DNA from: Glycine soja | Lineage: Eukaryota > Streptophyta > Magnoliopsida > Fabales > Fabaceae | Assembly: GCF_004193775.1 (NCBI RefSeq) | Contig: NC_041016.1 | Location: forward strand, 46,190,767-46,254,766 | Reading direction: 5' to 3' | Length of the DNA stretch: 64,000 nt | Shown: positions 12,740 through 23,477 of the stretch, piece by piece | Position numbering within the stretch: the first letter of the stretch is position 1 | Layout: every line of letters begins with the position of its first letter | Notes under the pieces: model-generated | Seen by the model: the letters and a program-made list of their open reading frames with translations, nothing else | Databases searched by the model: none | Told to the model about the DNA's origin: nothing | Program-made: the position numbers and the translations under genes

Positions 12740-13171
12740 TGTTGGTTAATTTTGAAAATCGAGATAATCCTGGATAAATCTGAAGTCGTGTATAAACACT
12801 TTCAGATTGAATCAAATTTCGGGGTTCAACCAAAATTGTTCAATCGGATAAAATCAGAAGATTATAATTCAAGAGTTTTGTTTTGGTCTTGTGAGTTTTT
12901 CACATGTTATGCTTTCTGAACCGGGATGATTATTTATAATCAAAGAACAGGTGGTTATTGGCGGTTGATGGAAGTTATTTATTTTTAAAAATTGCCGTTG
13001 ATGGAAGTTTTAGTAACTTCCATGTAACTTCCAACCGTTGATGGAAGTTTTAGTAACTTCCATGTAACTTCCAACCTTTGCCTAAACCGAACATCTCGTT
13101 ATTACATTAAAACAAGCGTGCACTCTTATTTTAACATAATAAAGAGATCAATTACACTAAAATGTCCAACA
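12740..13171 (-). repeat. 3' LTR of copia element 1
   Basis: A 432-bp LTR. In plus-strand reading it starts TGTTGG and ends CCAACA, the short inverted ends typical of copia LTRs. It matches the other LTR (17709-18140) at all but one position by eye (G versus A near 12923). It contains a tandem duplication of about 40 bp around GTTGATGGAAGTTTTAGTAA and a TATA-like TATAAATA on the minus strand. The polypurine tract lies just inside, at 13172-13184 (AATGGGGGAGGTT on the minus strand). Confidence 0.93.
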
Positions 13172-13700
13172 AACCTCCCCCATTTTAGTGTAATTACCGA
13201 TCAAATCACCAAAGTCATAACATACCACAAACTACTGCATAGATGAAATATCGTGACGATTAAATTTCATCTTAGCAAATTACACGTTTCAAATATTCGA
13301 ATATCAGGGTGTCACTAAGGATTGAACCCTTTCTATTCATAATGAATACATGAAGATAATCTGCACAATAGTTTATAACATTACTCTTGCTCGACACTAG
13401 TTTTACTAGCCTGTGTCCCTATCCTTCATAAGCATATCAAAGCCAAGTCCCAGCTTCTTGAAGCGGCTAAACTTCATGCTTATATAGGTAGTCCTTTTCT
13501 TTCTTGCACCTGCAAATGCAATTTTTCAAAAGAACCATTGAGAAGTTATACTTCAACCTCCTTAACTTGCAGAACCGAACACATACCTTTTGGGATACTT
13601 TCGATGATGTGTTCCAATCTCTACATGTTAAGCTTTCCACATTGAATTCAGCACCTAATGTCATATTAGATGGGAATTGGGTATCTTAACATAAGAGATT

Positions 13701-16700
13701 TCAGATGGACTTTAATCCTAATCCCACAGCCGACCTTTTTACGAGATCTCTACTTAACCCTTTGGTTAAATGATCGGCCAAATTATGCTGAGTTCTCACA
13801 AACTCCACTGATATCACACCATGCATGATTAACTCCCGAACCATGTTGTGTCTAACACCCAAGTGTCTAGACTTCCCATTATACACTTGACTATATGCCT
13901 TAGCCAAAGTTGCCTGACTATCACACCTGATAGACATGGGAGGTATAGGTTTGGGCCACAATGGAATCTCATAGATTAGATTTCTTAGCCACTCAGCTTC
14001 TTTACCAGCTGCTGCTAAAGCTACAAATTCATATTCCATTGTTGAATTTGTAATGCAGGTCTGTTTCTTGGATGCCCAAGAGATAGCACCTCCTCCAAGG
14101 AGGAATACCCAACCACTTGTGGATGAATAATCCTCCATATTGGTTATCCAACTTGCATCAGAGTAACCTTCAATAACCGAAGGAAATCCAGTATATGTCA
14201 AACCATAGTCAATGGTTCCCTTTAAGTACTTGAATACTCTATTCATAGCTTGCCAATGATGAGAACTAGGATTACTTGTAAACCTACTGAGTTTAGCAAC
14301 AGCATAAGCTATATCAGGCCTAGTACTAATCATTGCATACATGAGTGATCCTATCGCCCTTGAGTATTCAAGTTGAGACACTGCTACACCTTTATTAGGT
14401 AATAGCTTCAGGTTAGGATCAATGGGAGTACTTACCGGAGAACAATCTTTAAAATTAAATTTCTCCAATATCTTCTCAATATAATGTGATTGAGAGATGG
14501 AAATACCATTGTTTCCACGTTTGATCTTTATTCCTAAGATCACATCCGCCTCCCCCATATCTTTCATATCAAACTTAGAAGACAAAAATGCCTTAGTTTC
14601 ATCAACTTGATCTTGGTTGGTACCAAAGATCAACATGTCGTCTACATACAGACAAATGATAACTCCTTTGCCATGAGTATCAAACTTGCTGTATAGACAT
14701 TTATCTGCTTGGTTTATAACAAAACCACTAGACAACACAACCTCATCAAATTTTTGATGCCATTGCTTAGGCGCTTGTTTCAAGCCATAAAGAGATTTCA
14801 TCAGTTTACACACCTTATTTTCATTTCCTGGCATAACAAACCCTTCAGGTTGTTTCATGTATATCTCTTCATCCAATTCACCATTTAAGAATGCAGTTTT
14901 CACATCCATTTGGTGAATCATCAGATTGTGGATAGCAGCAAGTGCTAACAACAGTCTAATAGTGGATATCCTAGCAACAGGAGCATATGTATCAAAAAAA
15001 TCAATACCCTCCTTTTGCCTAAAGCCTTGGATAACCAATCTGGCTTTGTACTTGTCAACAGTACCATCCACTTTCATCTTTCTCCTAAAGATCATCTTAC
15101 ATCCTAATGGCTTACATCCAGGAGGTAAGTCAACCAATTTCCAGGTATTATTTTGCATGATGGAATCCATCTCACTTTGGATTGCTTCTTTCCAGAATAC
15201 AGCATCCCTTGAAGCCATTGCTTCACTAAAAGTCTTTGGGTCTTCCTCAACATTAAGGCAATATTGATATTGAAATTCAATATCATTCCTTGACCCTTCA
15301 ACCAAATAGAGTTGAAAGTCATCACCAAATGACTTAGCTTTTCTTACTCTCGTACTCTTTCTAGTTTCAGTACTAGTTAAAGGTATATCCTCAATATTAA
15401 CTGAGACTTTCGACATGGAATTCATGTCCTTTGGCCTAGGTATAGATGTAAACCTTTGTTCATCAAAGATAGCATCTCGTGACTCTATAACCGAGTTCAC
15501 AGCAACATAATCATTAGATTCTAGCACATAGAATCTATATGCTTTAGAATGTTCAGCATATCCAATAAATATGCAATCTATACCTCTTTCACCTATGGTT
15601 TTCCTTTTAGGTTCTGTAAGCCTGACTACAGCCCTACATCCCCAAATTTTGAGATAACTCAAATTTGGTGTCTTTTTGTGCCAAAGTTCATATGGGGTAA
15701 CCTTATTCCTTTTGTTAGGAATTCGGTTCAACAAGTAATAGGCTGTCAACATAGCCTCACCCCAAAATCCTTCACTTAAACTCGAATAGGATAACATGGA
15801 ATTCACCATTTCTTTCAAGGTTCTATTCTTCCTTTCGGCTACACCATTCTGTTGTGGTGTATAGGGAGCTGTAGTTTGATGTATTATTCCAGTAGATTGA
15901 AAATAAACCGGATCATAATACTCACCTCCCCTATCCGTACGAAGAGTTTTGATTAGCCCATTTTGATGAAGTTCTACCTCTTTCTTATAAATTTTAAATT
16001 TATCAAGAGCTTCATCTTTTGTATTTAATAAATATACATAACAATACCTTGATGCATCATCAATAAAAGTAACAAGATATTTTTTATGACCTAATGATGG
16101 AGTATCATGCAAATCACACAAATCACTATGAATAAGGTCTAAGACTTTAGTCTCACTTTTAACATCCTTAAAAGGTTTCCTAGTGATCTTGGTCAACATG
16201 CAAGTTTTGCATTTTTCAATGTTCATATCAAAAGGAGGAATCATACTTGTTTTTGACATATCTTTTAATCTTTTGTAATGAACATGTCCTAATCTAGCAT
16301 GCCAAATTTCTGAATTTGTCATATTAGTTATAGAACTACACGAGGCCATACAAACAGATTCATGAACAAAAGGAACATCAATGTTTAATTTAAACATTCC
16401 ATTACAACGATAACCAAATCCAACAAACGAACCATGTCTTGACAAGATGTACTTGTCACTTTCAAGTACTTGCTTGAAACCACAATTATTTAAAACCATA
16501 CCAGACAATAAGTTCTTACGAATACCAGGTACAAATTAGACATTATCCAAATACAAACTTTTTCCGGAAGTAAAAACTAAATTCACACAACCTAATCCTA
16601 GGATTGGTTCAGTTGCAACATTGCCCATCTTCACAATAGAGCCATCATCGATTGGTCTAAATTCCTTGAACCAACGACGATCTTTGCACACATGGCTTGT

Positions 16701-17684
16701 TGCTCCCGAATCAAACCACCAAGCAACGTCGTCATCCTGCACATAGAATGCATCAGATATTAGTGATACATAATTTGAATTCGTATTCGAATTAAAATTA
16801 TTCACTACAATCTGACCTTGTTGCTTTTCAGGATCATTAGACCCACTTGGACCAACCTTGTTCTTTCCTTTGAACACCCGGCAATCCCTCTTTAAATGAC
16901 CAGGTTTCCCACACTTCCAACATGACAATTTTGTCTGTTTGTTTGGACCTTTGTTCTTATTTCCTTGAAATTTTCGTTTGTTACCTTTAGCATTGTAATT
17001 TTGCTTAACTGTTCCACTTTCCTCTACCATATTAACGGAAGAGGAACCTGCTACGGTTTTATTATTGACTTTGTCAATTTCCTGAGCCCTCAGCGACTCC
17101 TCAATCATGAAATGACTGCCGAGTTGAACCAGAGTCAACTCTTCCTTCATATGTTTCAATGTATGCTTGAAGTCTTTCCAAGAAGAAGGCAGTTTATCAA
17201 TTATAGATGAAACTGCAATGGATTCATCCATTTTCAAATCATGTTGAGTAAACTGACCCAAAATCCGCAGCAGTTCATTATATTGCTCCATAACAGGCCT
17301 CGAATCAATCATTTTGTAATTAAAGAAATTACTAACTAAGAATTTGTTACTTGAGGCATCTTCTGCCATATACTTGGATTCAAGAGAGTCCCATAATTCC
17401 TTAGCAGACTCAACATTTTGATAAATATCAAAGAGAGAGTCAGACATACCGTTCAGAATGTGTCCACGACAAATGTAATCGTCGTTCTCCAATTTCGAAC
17501 GCTTCCTTGTTTGATCCAGAGTTTCGCCTTCCATATACACCGGCATCGGTGTACTCAGCACATACACCACATTCAATGTTGTCAAGAGAAAGTGCATCTT
17601 CTTCTGCCATCTTCTGAAATCCTGCCCTTCAAACTTGTCCAACTTTGCAAACTTGCTTGTCATCTTCGAACTATCGTTCGTCAT
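13701..17684 (-). pseudogene. Copia gag-pol polyprotein with a single in-frame stop
   Basis: Polyprotein of copia element 1. From the ATG at 17684 the order is Gag, a CCHC zinc knuckle (CWKCGKPGHLKRDC, residues 255-268), an aspartic protease with active-site DSG (325-327), the pre-integrase segment ([14 protein letters not shown]), integrase ([25 protein letters not shown]), reverse transcriptase with CLYVDDM, and RNase H ending near the C-terminus. A TAA at 16538-16536 interrupts the frame just after the protease region (codon 383). Downstream codons continue in the same frame without further stops to 13701, about 1327 codons in all. The pattern is one recent nonsense change, not general decay. 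Readthrough would still be needed for any Pol product. Confidence 0.92.
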
Positions 17685-17708
17685 CTCGAAAGATTTGATT
17701 CAATCTTT

Positions 17709-18140
17709 TGTTGGTTAATTTTGAAAATCGAGATAATCCTGGATAAATCTGAAGTCGTGTATAAACACTTTCAGATTGAATCAAATTTCGGGGTTCAACC
17801 AAAATTGTTCAATCGGATAAAATCAGAAGATTATAATTCAAGAGTTTTGTTTTGGTCTTGTGAGTTTTTCACATGTTATGCTTTCTGAACCAGGATGATT
17901 ATTTATAATCAAAGAACAGGTGGTTATTGGCGGTTGATGGAAGTTATTTATTTTTAAAAATTGCCGTTGATGGAAGTTTTAGTAACTTCCATGTAACTTC
18001 CAACCGTTGATGGAAGTTTTAGTAACTTCCATGTAACTTCCAACCTTTGCCTAAACCGAACATCTCGTTATTACATTAAAACAAGCGTGCACTCTTATTT
18101 TAACATAATAAAGAGATCAATTACACTAAAATGTCCAACA
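17709..18140 (-). repeat. 5' LTR of copia element 1
   Basis: The promoter-side LTR for the minus-strand element; 432 bp, TGTTGG...CCAACA in plus reading. A TATA-like TATAAATA (17907-17900 on the minus strand) is the likely core promoter. One difference from the other LTR was seen. The right target duplication TCCTT follows at 18141-18145. Confidence 0.93.
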
Positions 18141-18145
18141 TCCTT

Positions 18146-19678
18146 CCTTTTCCTTGTGTCAGCTGTTTACACATCCTACAATATTATATGTACACTTGGA
18201 TTTGTCTAGATACCACTATATAATTGCAACCTGACTATTACAATTAGTGTGCTAACTTCACTGGTGTTTATAAACAGAATTGTTGCCCTGCCCAACATGT
18301 TACATTTGCAGGATAAAATTAATGGTAAGTAGTTAATCAAGTCACTCAACTAAATGATAAATATTTATTTATGTATGTTGATTAATCACTTTCCATTGTT
18401 ATATCTTTTGCTAAAAATGCATTCATCATTGTTTAACTTCATCTTCTATTGAAATTTCATTTAATTATAAACAATGAAGGAGGCAACGATCAAACACCTG
18501 ACCACTTCATCAAAGAGGCTTCAAACCATGTCAAATGATCAACTAGCCTAGAGGGTTATGCAGTAAGGAAGACGAACAGGAATGACTTTATTTATATAAC
18601 ATTTAAGAGAACATATTGTGGAAGACAATTTTTAAGCAACAGAACATTCCCCTATATATGGTTGTACTCCTATAATCATATTATTATACAAGACATGAAA
18701 AACAAAGCAACACTAGGTTTCTATCCCAAAGTAATGAATTTAGTACCTTTCATTGTGTCACTACAAACATCTATGACTATTAGACAAGGATATGTGTTTA
18801 GTGATTAGCGATTAGCTAAAAGTGGTGAAAAAATTAAAACATAAGGAAGTTTCTGTTGATGTAAAGTAATATGCGACACAATGAAAGGTAACACAGCATG
18901 TAACTATCCTGTTTTTTTTTTCTTTCAAATAAAGACAAGAACTCCTCATTAAAAACAAAAGTAACACTACAGCTATCAACACATCTAACATAGAAATTAA
19001 TGATGATAAATTTTATTGCATAAAATATTTTAGAATTGTAAACTATTAGTTTTAGCAAACTTTTATATCTGTATTATTTGATTAAAATTAGCATTATTAG
19101 GGATATCATTTTGCAGTTACTGTTGTCAGTATAAATATACATGGTTGGGGTCAACATTTGACACACAATTACCATACATAATATGGTATCAATAGTTTAG
19201 GGTTTGATTCACACAGAAAATCACTAGCACTTACTCGTCAAGCCAATATAGGTCGGTCAACAAGCCCAATCCAGTAACACTATAAAAAAATTCCTAAAAC
19301 CGTGACAGTCCTAATATTCTATTCCAACCAAATGCTAATGCACCAAATAGGAGCATAAATAGCACTCATCCACAAGACCTTTCCTTTTTTCACTTCAGTC
19401 AAAACCTCTTAATCTAATAAACAAAAATTGGTCCACACTGAGTACAAACCAAGGATTCTCCAAAAACACTAAATAGCCCAATTCGAATATAACCAATGAC
19501 AGGTCAATGTAAAATGTAAACAGAAAAAGTATGACAAGATTAGCTGAAAAGAAAGGACTGAGAAAATGAGATCAACAATGTTTTTTTCCCTTAAATACAT
19601 ATCTGAAAGAAAACAAGACACCAAATTACATAAGCAGCATTGCATCAGTCCTACAGAGTAAGTGTTGCAAATTCATAC
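18146..19678. other. AT-rich spacer
   Basis: No gene recognised. A CACTATAAAAAAA sequence at 19278 faintly resembles a CACTA end but has neither a matching target duplication nor clear subterminal repeats. Confidence 0.4.
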
Positions 19679-19742
19679 CGCTTTAAGAAATTCCCTCTCT
19701 CGAGCATATCTTGAGTCACGTATTGTAGTCGCATATGTGGAT
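19679..19742 (-). pseudogene. Possible captured 64-nt exon of unknown gene
   Basis: On the minus strand, a stretch encoding STYATTIRDSRYAREREFLK in one frame is bounded by an acceptor-like TTCATTTTAG and a donor-like GTATGAAT. The very regular coding character and both splice borders suggest a single real exon of a host gene. I do not recognise the protein. It lies about 1.3 kb inside the CACTA end at 21001 that also carries an S20 exon, so it may have been captured by the same element. Confidence 0.35.
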
Positions 19743-20207
19743 CTAAAATGAATTTTTTCAGAATCATATAAAAATGTATCCAAGAAAATATGGCTTATAA
19801 CTTCAAGCAGTAAAAAAATAGGATTCATGCATTTAAAACCCGATTGAACCATTAATCAATAGGAGGAAAAAAAACCTATGATAACATAGATGAATGTTAC
19901 TGTGCCTTGTTATCATGACACAAATGTAGAATGTATATTCAAAACTATGCACTGTACCAGTCTATCAAATTGTATGTGAGATAGGCAGTTAGCCACAAAA
20001 TTCTTCATCAGAACTATTAGCAATTAACAGAGAGTTGTTTATGTGGGGAGTACACTCTTAAGACATTAGCAATCCCATGAACCTAACATACTAACTGCTA
20101 ACATTCGTCTATATAAACAAACCCTACCTACTTAGGCACAATATTCTTTATTTTTTATTTATTTATTTCATACTCAAATTGTTTTATTGTTTTTGTCTTA
20201 ATTATAG

Positions 20208-20321
20208 TGTGTGCCGACCTTGTTCGTGGCGCCAAGGACAAGCGCCTCACGGTGAAGGGACCTGTTAGGATGCCAACTAAAGTCCTTAACATCACCACCA
20301 GGAAATCCCCATGTGGTGAAG
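20208..20321 (+). pseudogene. RPS20: Captured exon of 40S ribosomal protein S20 (uS10)
   Basis: One 114-nt exon encoding [13 protein letters not shown] and [20 protein letters not shown], the diagnostic centre of cytosolic ribosomal protein S20 (uS10). It is bounded by an acceptor (TTAATTATAG) and a donor (GAAG followed by GTAACTTCC), with intron-like DNA on both sides. No neighbouring S20 exons (N-terminal part, or the C-terminal part after SPCGEG) were found nearby, so it is not a gene. Two residues differ from the usual plant sequence as I remember it (Thr after KDKRL; Asn in VLNITT). It sits 680 bp inside a CACTA terminus, which suggests transposon capture. Confidence 0.85.
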
Positions 20322-20749
20322 GTAACTTCCTTTTATATCTGCTTCTAGCTTGCTTTCTACACCCTAATCAGAATTATAGCTTCATTATTTTATTTATGTA
20401 TACGTACCCTGGTGTTTTATATAACTACGAGTTGCTGTCATTTTACTTTTACACTTAGCTTTTGATAAATTTAACACAACGCACCAACAGTTGCCAAATA
20501 TTTTGATTTCTGGTCTGCTTAACATTTCAAAACTCACACTTCTGAGAGAGCCAAGGAGAAGAGAAAGAGGGAGGGGATATGATAACTCACAGTTCACGAT
20601 GATAGGTCTGGACTCAGGTGCGACAGAGACTGCAGAGGCCTTCGGAGCTGCAACGGGCTTCAATTCGCGTTAGGCTAGGGTTGCAGTTGTACATTGCTGT
20701 GCTGGCTGCATTTTGTTTTTATTAATTCAGAGGAAAAATTGAAATACAA

Positions 20750-21001
20750 AAATAATTAAAAGTTTTATAAATTCCATCAAAGACAGTTTTTAAAAACCGT
20801 AGTAGTTAGGTCCACTAACAAAGACGGTTTTTATAAAACCACCTTCGTAACGTTCACATCAAAGGCGGTTTTATAAAAACCGTCGTAGTTGTCTCTAAAA
20901 ACTTTGCTTTATTTTCAAAAATGTCACCGTATCATTTACTACATCGGTTTTTAATAACCGATGTAGATACGGCGCCGTGAAATGCCACTTTTGTAGTAGT
21001 G
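20750..21001 (-). mobile_element. CACTA terminus carrying the S20 exon
   Basis: On the minus strand a CACTACTACAAAAGTGG terminus begins at 21001 and points left. Subterminal repeats follow: ATCGGTTTTTAATAACCGAT near 20943, and ACGGTTTTTATAAAACC-type units at 20775-20890, in both orientations. Their motif differs from those of the other two CACTA elements in this window. The candidate target triplet is ATG (21002-21004). The opposite end was not found, so the element's length is unknown; it could extend left past the young copia insertion. Confidence 0.7.
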
Positions 21002-21654
21002 ATGACCTTAACCTTCCAGGTAGTCTAGGTGTTTGAAGTGGGACTTGGGTCTCTGTTACAATAAGTGTGGTTGTGTCTGTCGAATACGTTAACCGTATGA
21101 GTATTTGATTCTTGTTGACCGTTATTCATTGCCTCATAGACGACATCGGAATGACACCGGAATACTGCAAGGGGGAGTTGATCATTGCTTGGGTTTGTTG
21201 CCTTTAATAGCAAAAAGTTTAGCGATCTTGAAGTATGTCTCTTCAACAAACAATGATACCGAGAAATATCTTGTGCTTTTGAACATGGGGTTGACCGACT
21301 CACACTGATTTGTAGTCATATGCCTTCAATGTTTTCCCTCATCGAAACATTGTACCTTATATTTTTTGGATAATTGATCAAGTCCATTCAGCTGCACTTG
21401 ACTTATTCGCACAGATATCTCCAGGATGTCCACCAGTACATCTTACATCAATAAAAAATATTTTCCATAAAATATAATATTTTAAATAAGTAAAGTAGGG
21501 AAGTTTGAATTCCCCACTTCTTAACTTCCTTACATTATAATGTTAACTAATTTTTTTTTTAATTTTAAAAAACCAACCCCTAGAGAAGTCGGTTCCCAAT
21601 AGCGACATCTCACCACCATTACAGAGAGGTACATGTCAAGAATTAATTTTCTGA
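21002..21654. other. Spacer between CACTA end and HSP70 pseudogene
   Basis: No gene recognised. A 92-codon minus-strand open frame (21025-21303) matches no family I know. Confidence 0.4.
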
Positions 21655-22390
21655 GTGGTATATGTTGGAAAAATAGAGGAAAGAGAAGGTGGATTCATGG
21701 AAAAATTCCTTGCTACCTATATGGAGACCGTAGACAGGTGTTTCAATGATGCTAAGATGGACAAGAGCAGTGTGCATGATGTTGTCCTTGTTGGTGGCTC
21801 TTCTAGGATTCCCAAAGTACAACAGCTATTGCAAGACTTTTTCCATGGTAAATATTTGTGCAAGAGCATCAACCTTGATGAGGCTGTGGTTTATGATGCA
21901 GTTGTGCAGGCTGCATTGTTGTGTGGAGGCATTACGAATGTTCCAGACTTGTGTTGTTGGATGTTGCACCACTGTCTCTCGGTGTTTTGGTACAAGGATA
22001 TCTTATGACTGTAGTGATTCCTAGGAATACTACTATTCCCGTAAAGAGGACATGGGTATAACTTATAGTTGAAGATAACCAATCCAATATCCTGATTAGG
22101 GTTTATGAGGGTGAGAGAACAACACTAAGTGATAACAATTTGTTGGGGTTTTTAAGCCTTCTGGTCTTTGTTTGTTTGAATATATGCTTTGCCATAGATG
22201 AAAATGGCATACTATCTGTGTCTGCTGAGGAAAAGACCACTGACAGTAAGAACCAGATTACTATAAATAATGACAAAGAAAGATTATCAACCGTTGAAAT
22301 TAGAAGAATGGTTCAACAAGCGCATTTTTATCGGGTTCAAGATATGACATTCCTTAGGATAGCCACTGCAAAGAATGATTTAGATTTGGA
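21655..22390 (+). pseudogene. Cytosolic HSP70 pseudogene (C-terminal half)
   Basis: Fragment of an Hsp70 chaperone gene, covering the end of the ATPase domain and the start of the substrate-binding domain. Visible are [20 protein letters not shown] and [12 protein letters not shown] (about 21750-21845), the [10 protein letters not shown] block, a frameshifted DLLLLDV-like segment (about 21945), [11 protein letters not shown] (about 22015), VYEGERTTLSDNNLLG (about 22100) and DENGILSVSAEEKTTDSKNQ (about 22198-22255). Several frame changes and a stop near 22055 disable it. No introns are seen in the covered part. The order matches the family, so it is one decayed copy and not scattered pieces. 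The N-terminal ATPase half and the EEVD end are absent. Confidence 0.88.
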
Positions 22391-22902
22391 TAATCTAAAT
22401 CATAAAATTAGTTTAAATTTAAAATTACTAGATTTTTTTTAAAAAAAATGGATAATTTTTTTAGTCCTTAAAATTTAAATATATTTTTTTCAAATGGTAA
22501 TTTAAAATTATGCTGAGTATTTTACATGGTATTTTGGTCATAGATAGACATGATATTATTCAAATTTAGTTTATCTCTTTCATTTTTTTATAAAATATTT
22601 TATTTTTTTTATAGTTTTTATGAATAAGATAATAACATTCTTTTTATTTTTTAGACAAATATTTTATTTCCCTTTTTTACAATCTTCCTTGTGAAGATAA
22701 TTTCATTTGTTTAAGATAGAATATTAGAGTATATTTTATTTTCCAATTTAATAATTTTTCATTTTGTAATTCTTTATTACTATTCTAAATATTCTAATTG
22801 ATTGCATTTTGGAAGCTAATTAAAAAAAAATCAACAACCAATTAATTCACACATTCAATGGTTGTTTAGTGTTTTCTTTTTGGGATAAGATTTTAGCTAG
22901 AC
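22391..22902. other. AT-rich spacer
   Basis: Strongly A/T-rich DNA with homopolymer runs; no gene recognised. Confidence 0.5.
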
Positions 22903-22961
22903 ATTTTGTTAAAAAATAATTAAAAACAAGTTTTCAAGTTTCCTTACCAATGCCCTTCTAC
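22903..22961 (+). repeat. 59-bp unit flanking the giant CACTA (left)
   Basis: A 59-bp sequence beginning ATTTTGTTAAAAAATAATTA and ending CCAATGCCCTTCTAC. A 58-bp copy with a handful of differences lies immediately after the right end of the element (50493-50550). Joining the flanks would give two tandem units, so the element appears to have inserted at the junction of a pre-existing tandem repeat. Confidence 0.85.
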
Positions 22962-22964
22962 ATT

Positions 22965-23165
22965 CACTACTACAAAAGCGCTCATTTACAACGTTGTTTC
23001 TAAGACGATTTTGAAGGACCGTCTTAGAATAGGAGGCGATGTCAATTTTGTAATTTGGGGAAGAAATAATGTTTTTTACGTCACATTCTAAGGCGGTTAG
23101 AAAGAACCGTCTTAGAATGTAAGGTAGTGGCAATTTTGTAATTAGGATAAATAAGTCAATGACAG
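22965..23165 (+). repeat. Left subterminal repeats of the giant CACTA
   Basis: After the terminus come paired inverted motifs: TTCTAAGACGATTTT with GACCGTCTTAGAAT (about 22998-23030), and TTCTAAGGCGGTT with AACCGTCTTAGAAT (about 23087-23118). A weaker GTCCGTCTTCG lies near 23176. These are the probable transposase-binding sites and match the larger array at the right end. Confidence 0.8.
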
Positions 23166-23169
23166 TTAT

Positions 23170-23477
23170 TGTGTAAGTCCGTCTTCGTACACCCGTTTAA
23201 TTGCGTCCCATATGCCCTGGCCCTATACGTGCTGAACTACTTTCAAACACTTAGCCGCTGCGCGTTCGACATTCTTCTGCCCTAGCTTACGTTGTTACCA
23301 TTGTGTCCCTCAAAGTGAGCTCGTGCAGTTCACCATTGTAGCTGTAACCCTTGTCTCCCTGAACCAGTGTAGCTGCTGTGAACGAATCGGCCATATTCGA
23401 ACACTGTAGCTACGTTGAAGCACCCTCTCCCTGAAACCCCTTTTGCCGTGGAAAGCACATCTTAGGTCGTCGTACAG
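23170..23477 (+). promoter_or_regulatory. Likely 5' leader exon of the CACTA element
   Basis: A stretch clearly richer in G and C than its surroundings, beginning just inside the subterminal repeats and ending at a near-perfect plant splice donor (TACAG followed by GTAAGT at 23478). There is no long open frame. Position and donor suggest a non-coding first exon of the element's plus-strand transcript, able to splice onto downstream exons, including captured ones. This is an inference from position and splice consensus only. Confidence 0.4.

Larger units (their letters stand above)
12735..18145 (-). mobile_element. Young Ty1/copia retrotransposon 1 (complete, one nonsense codon)
   Basis: A full-length copia element: target duplication TCCTT, two 432-bp LTRs, gag-pol on the minus strand and a polypurine tract. 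The LTRs start identical at insertion, so one difference in 432 indicates a recent event. The leader is unusually short: only 24 nt separate the 5' LTR from the gag ATG (17684), and no usual initiator-Met primer site is visible there. The element is one reading frame except for a single stop, so this copy probably cannot make full-length polyprotein. About 530 bp lies between the pol stop and the polypurine tract with no recognised function. Confidence 0.93.

Noticed and set aside
16536..16538. The copia 1 stop as programmed readthrough or frameshift between gag and pol
   Set aside because: The downstream frame is the same and the stop falls between the protease and the pre-integrase segment, not at a gag-pol junction; plant copia elements normally have one frame, so a chance nonsense change is simpler.
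19278..19291. CACTATAAAAAAA as the left end of the S20-carrying CACTA element
   Set aside because: It matches the terminus only weakly, the preceding triplet is not ATG, and no ACGGTTTT-type subterminal repeats follow.
20394..20663. 89-codon minus-strand frame as a captured exon
   Set aside because: It begins at TTG, not ATG, overlaps the S20 element's intron-like DNA and matches no protein family.
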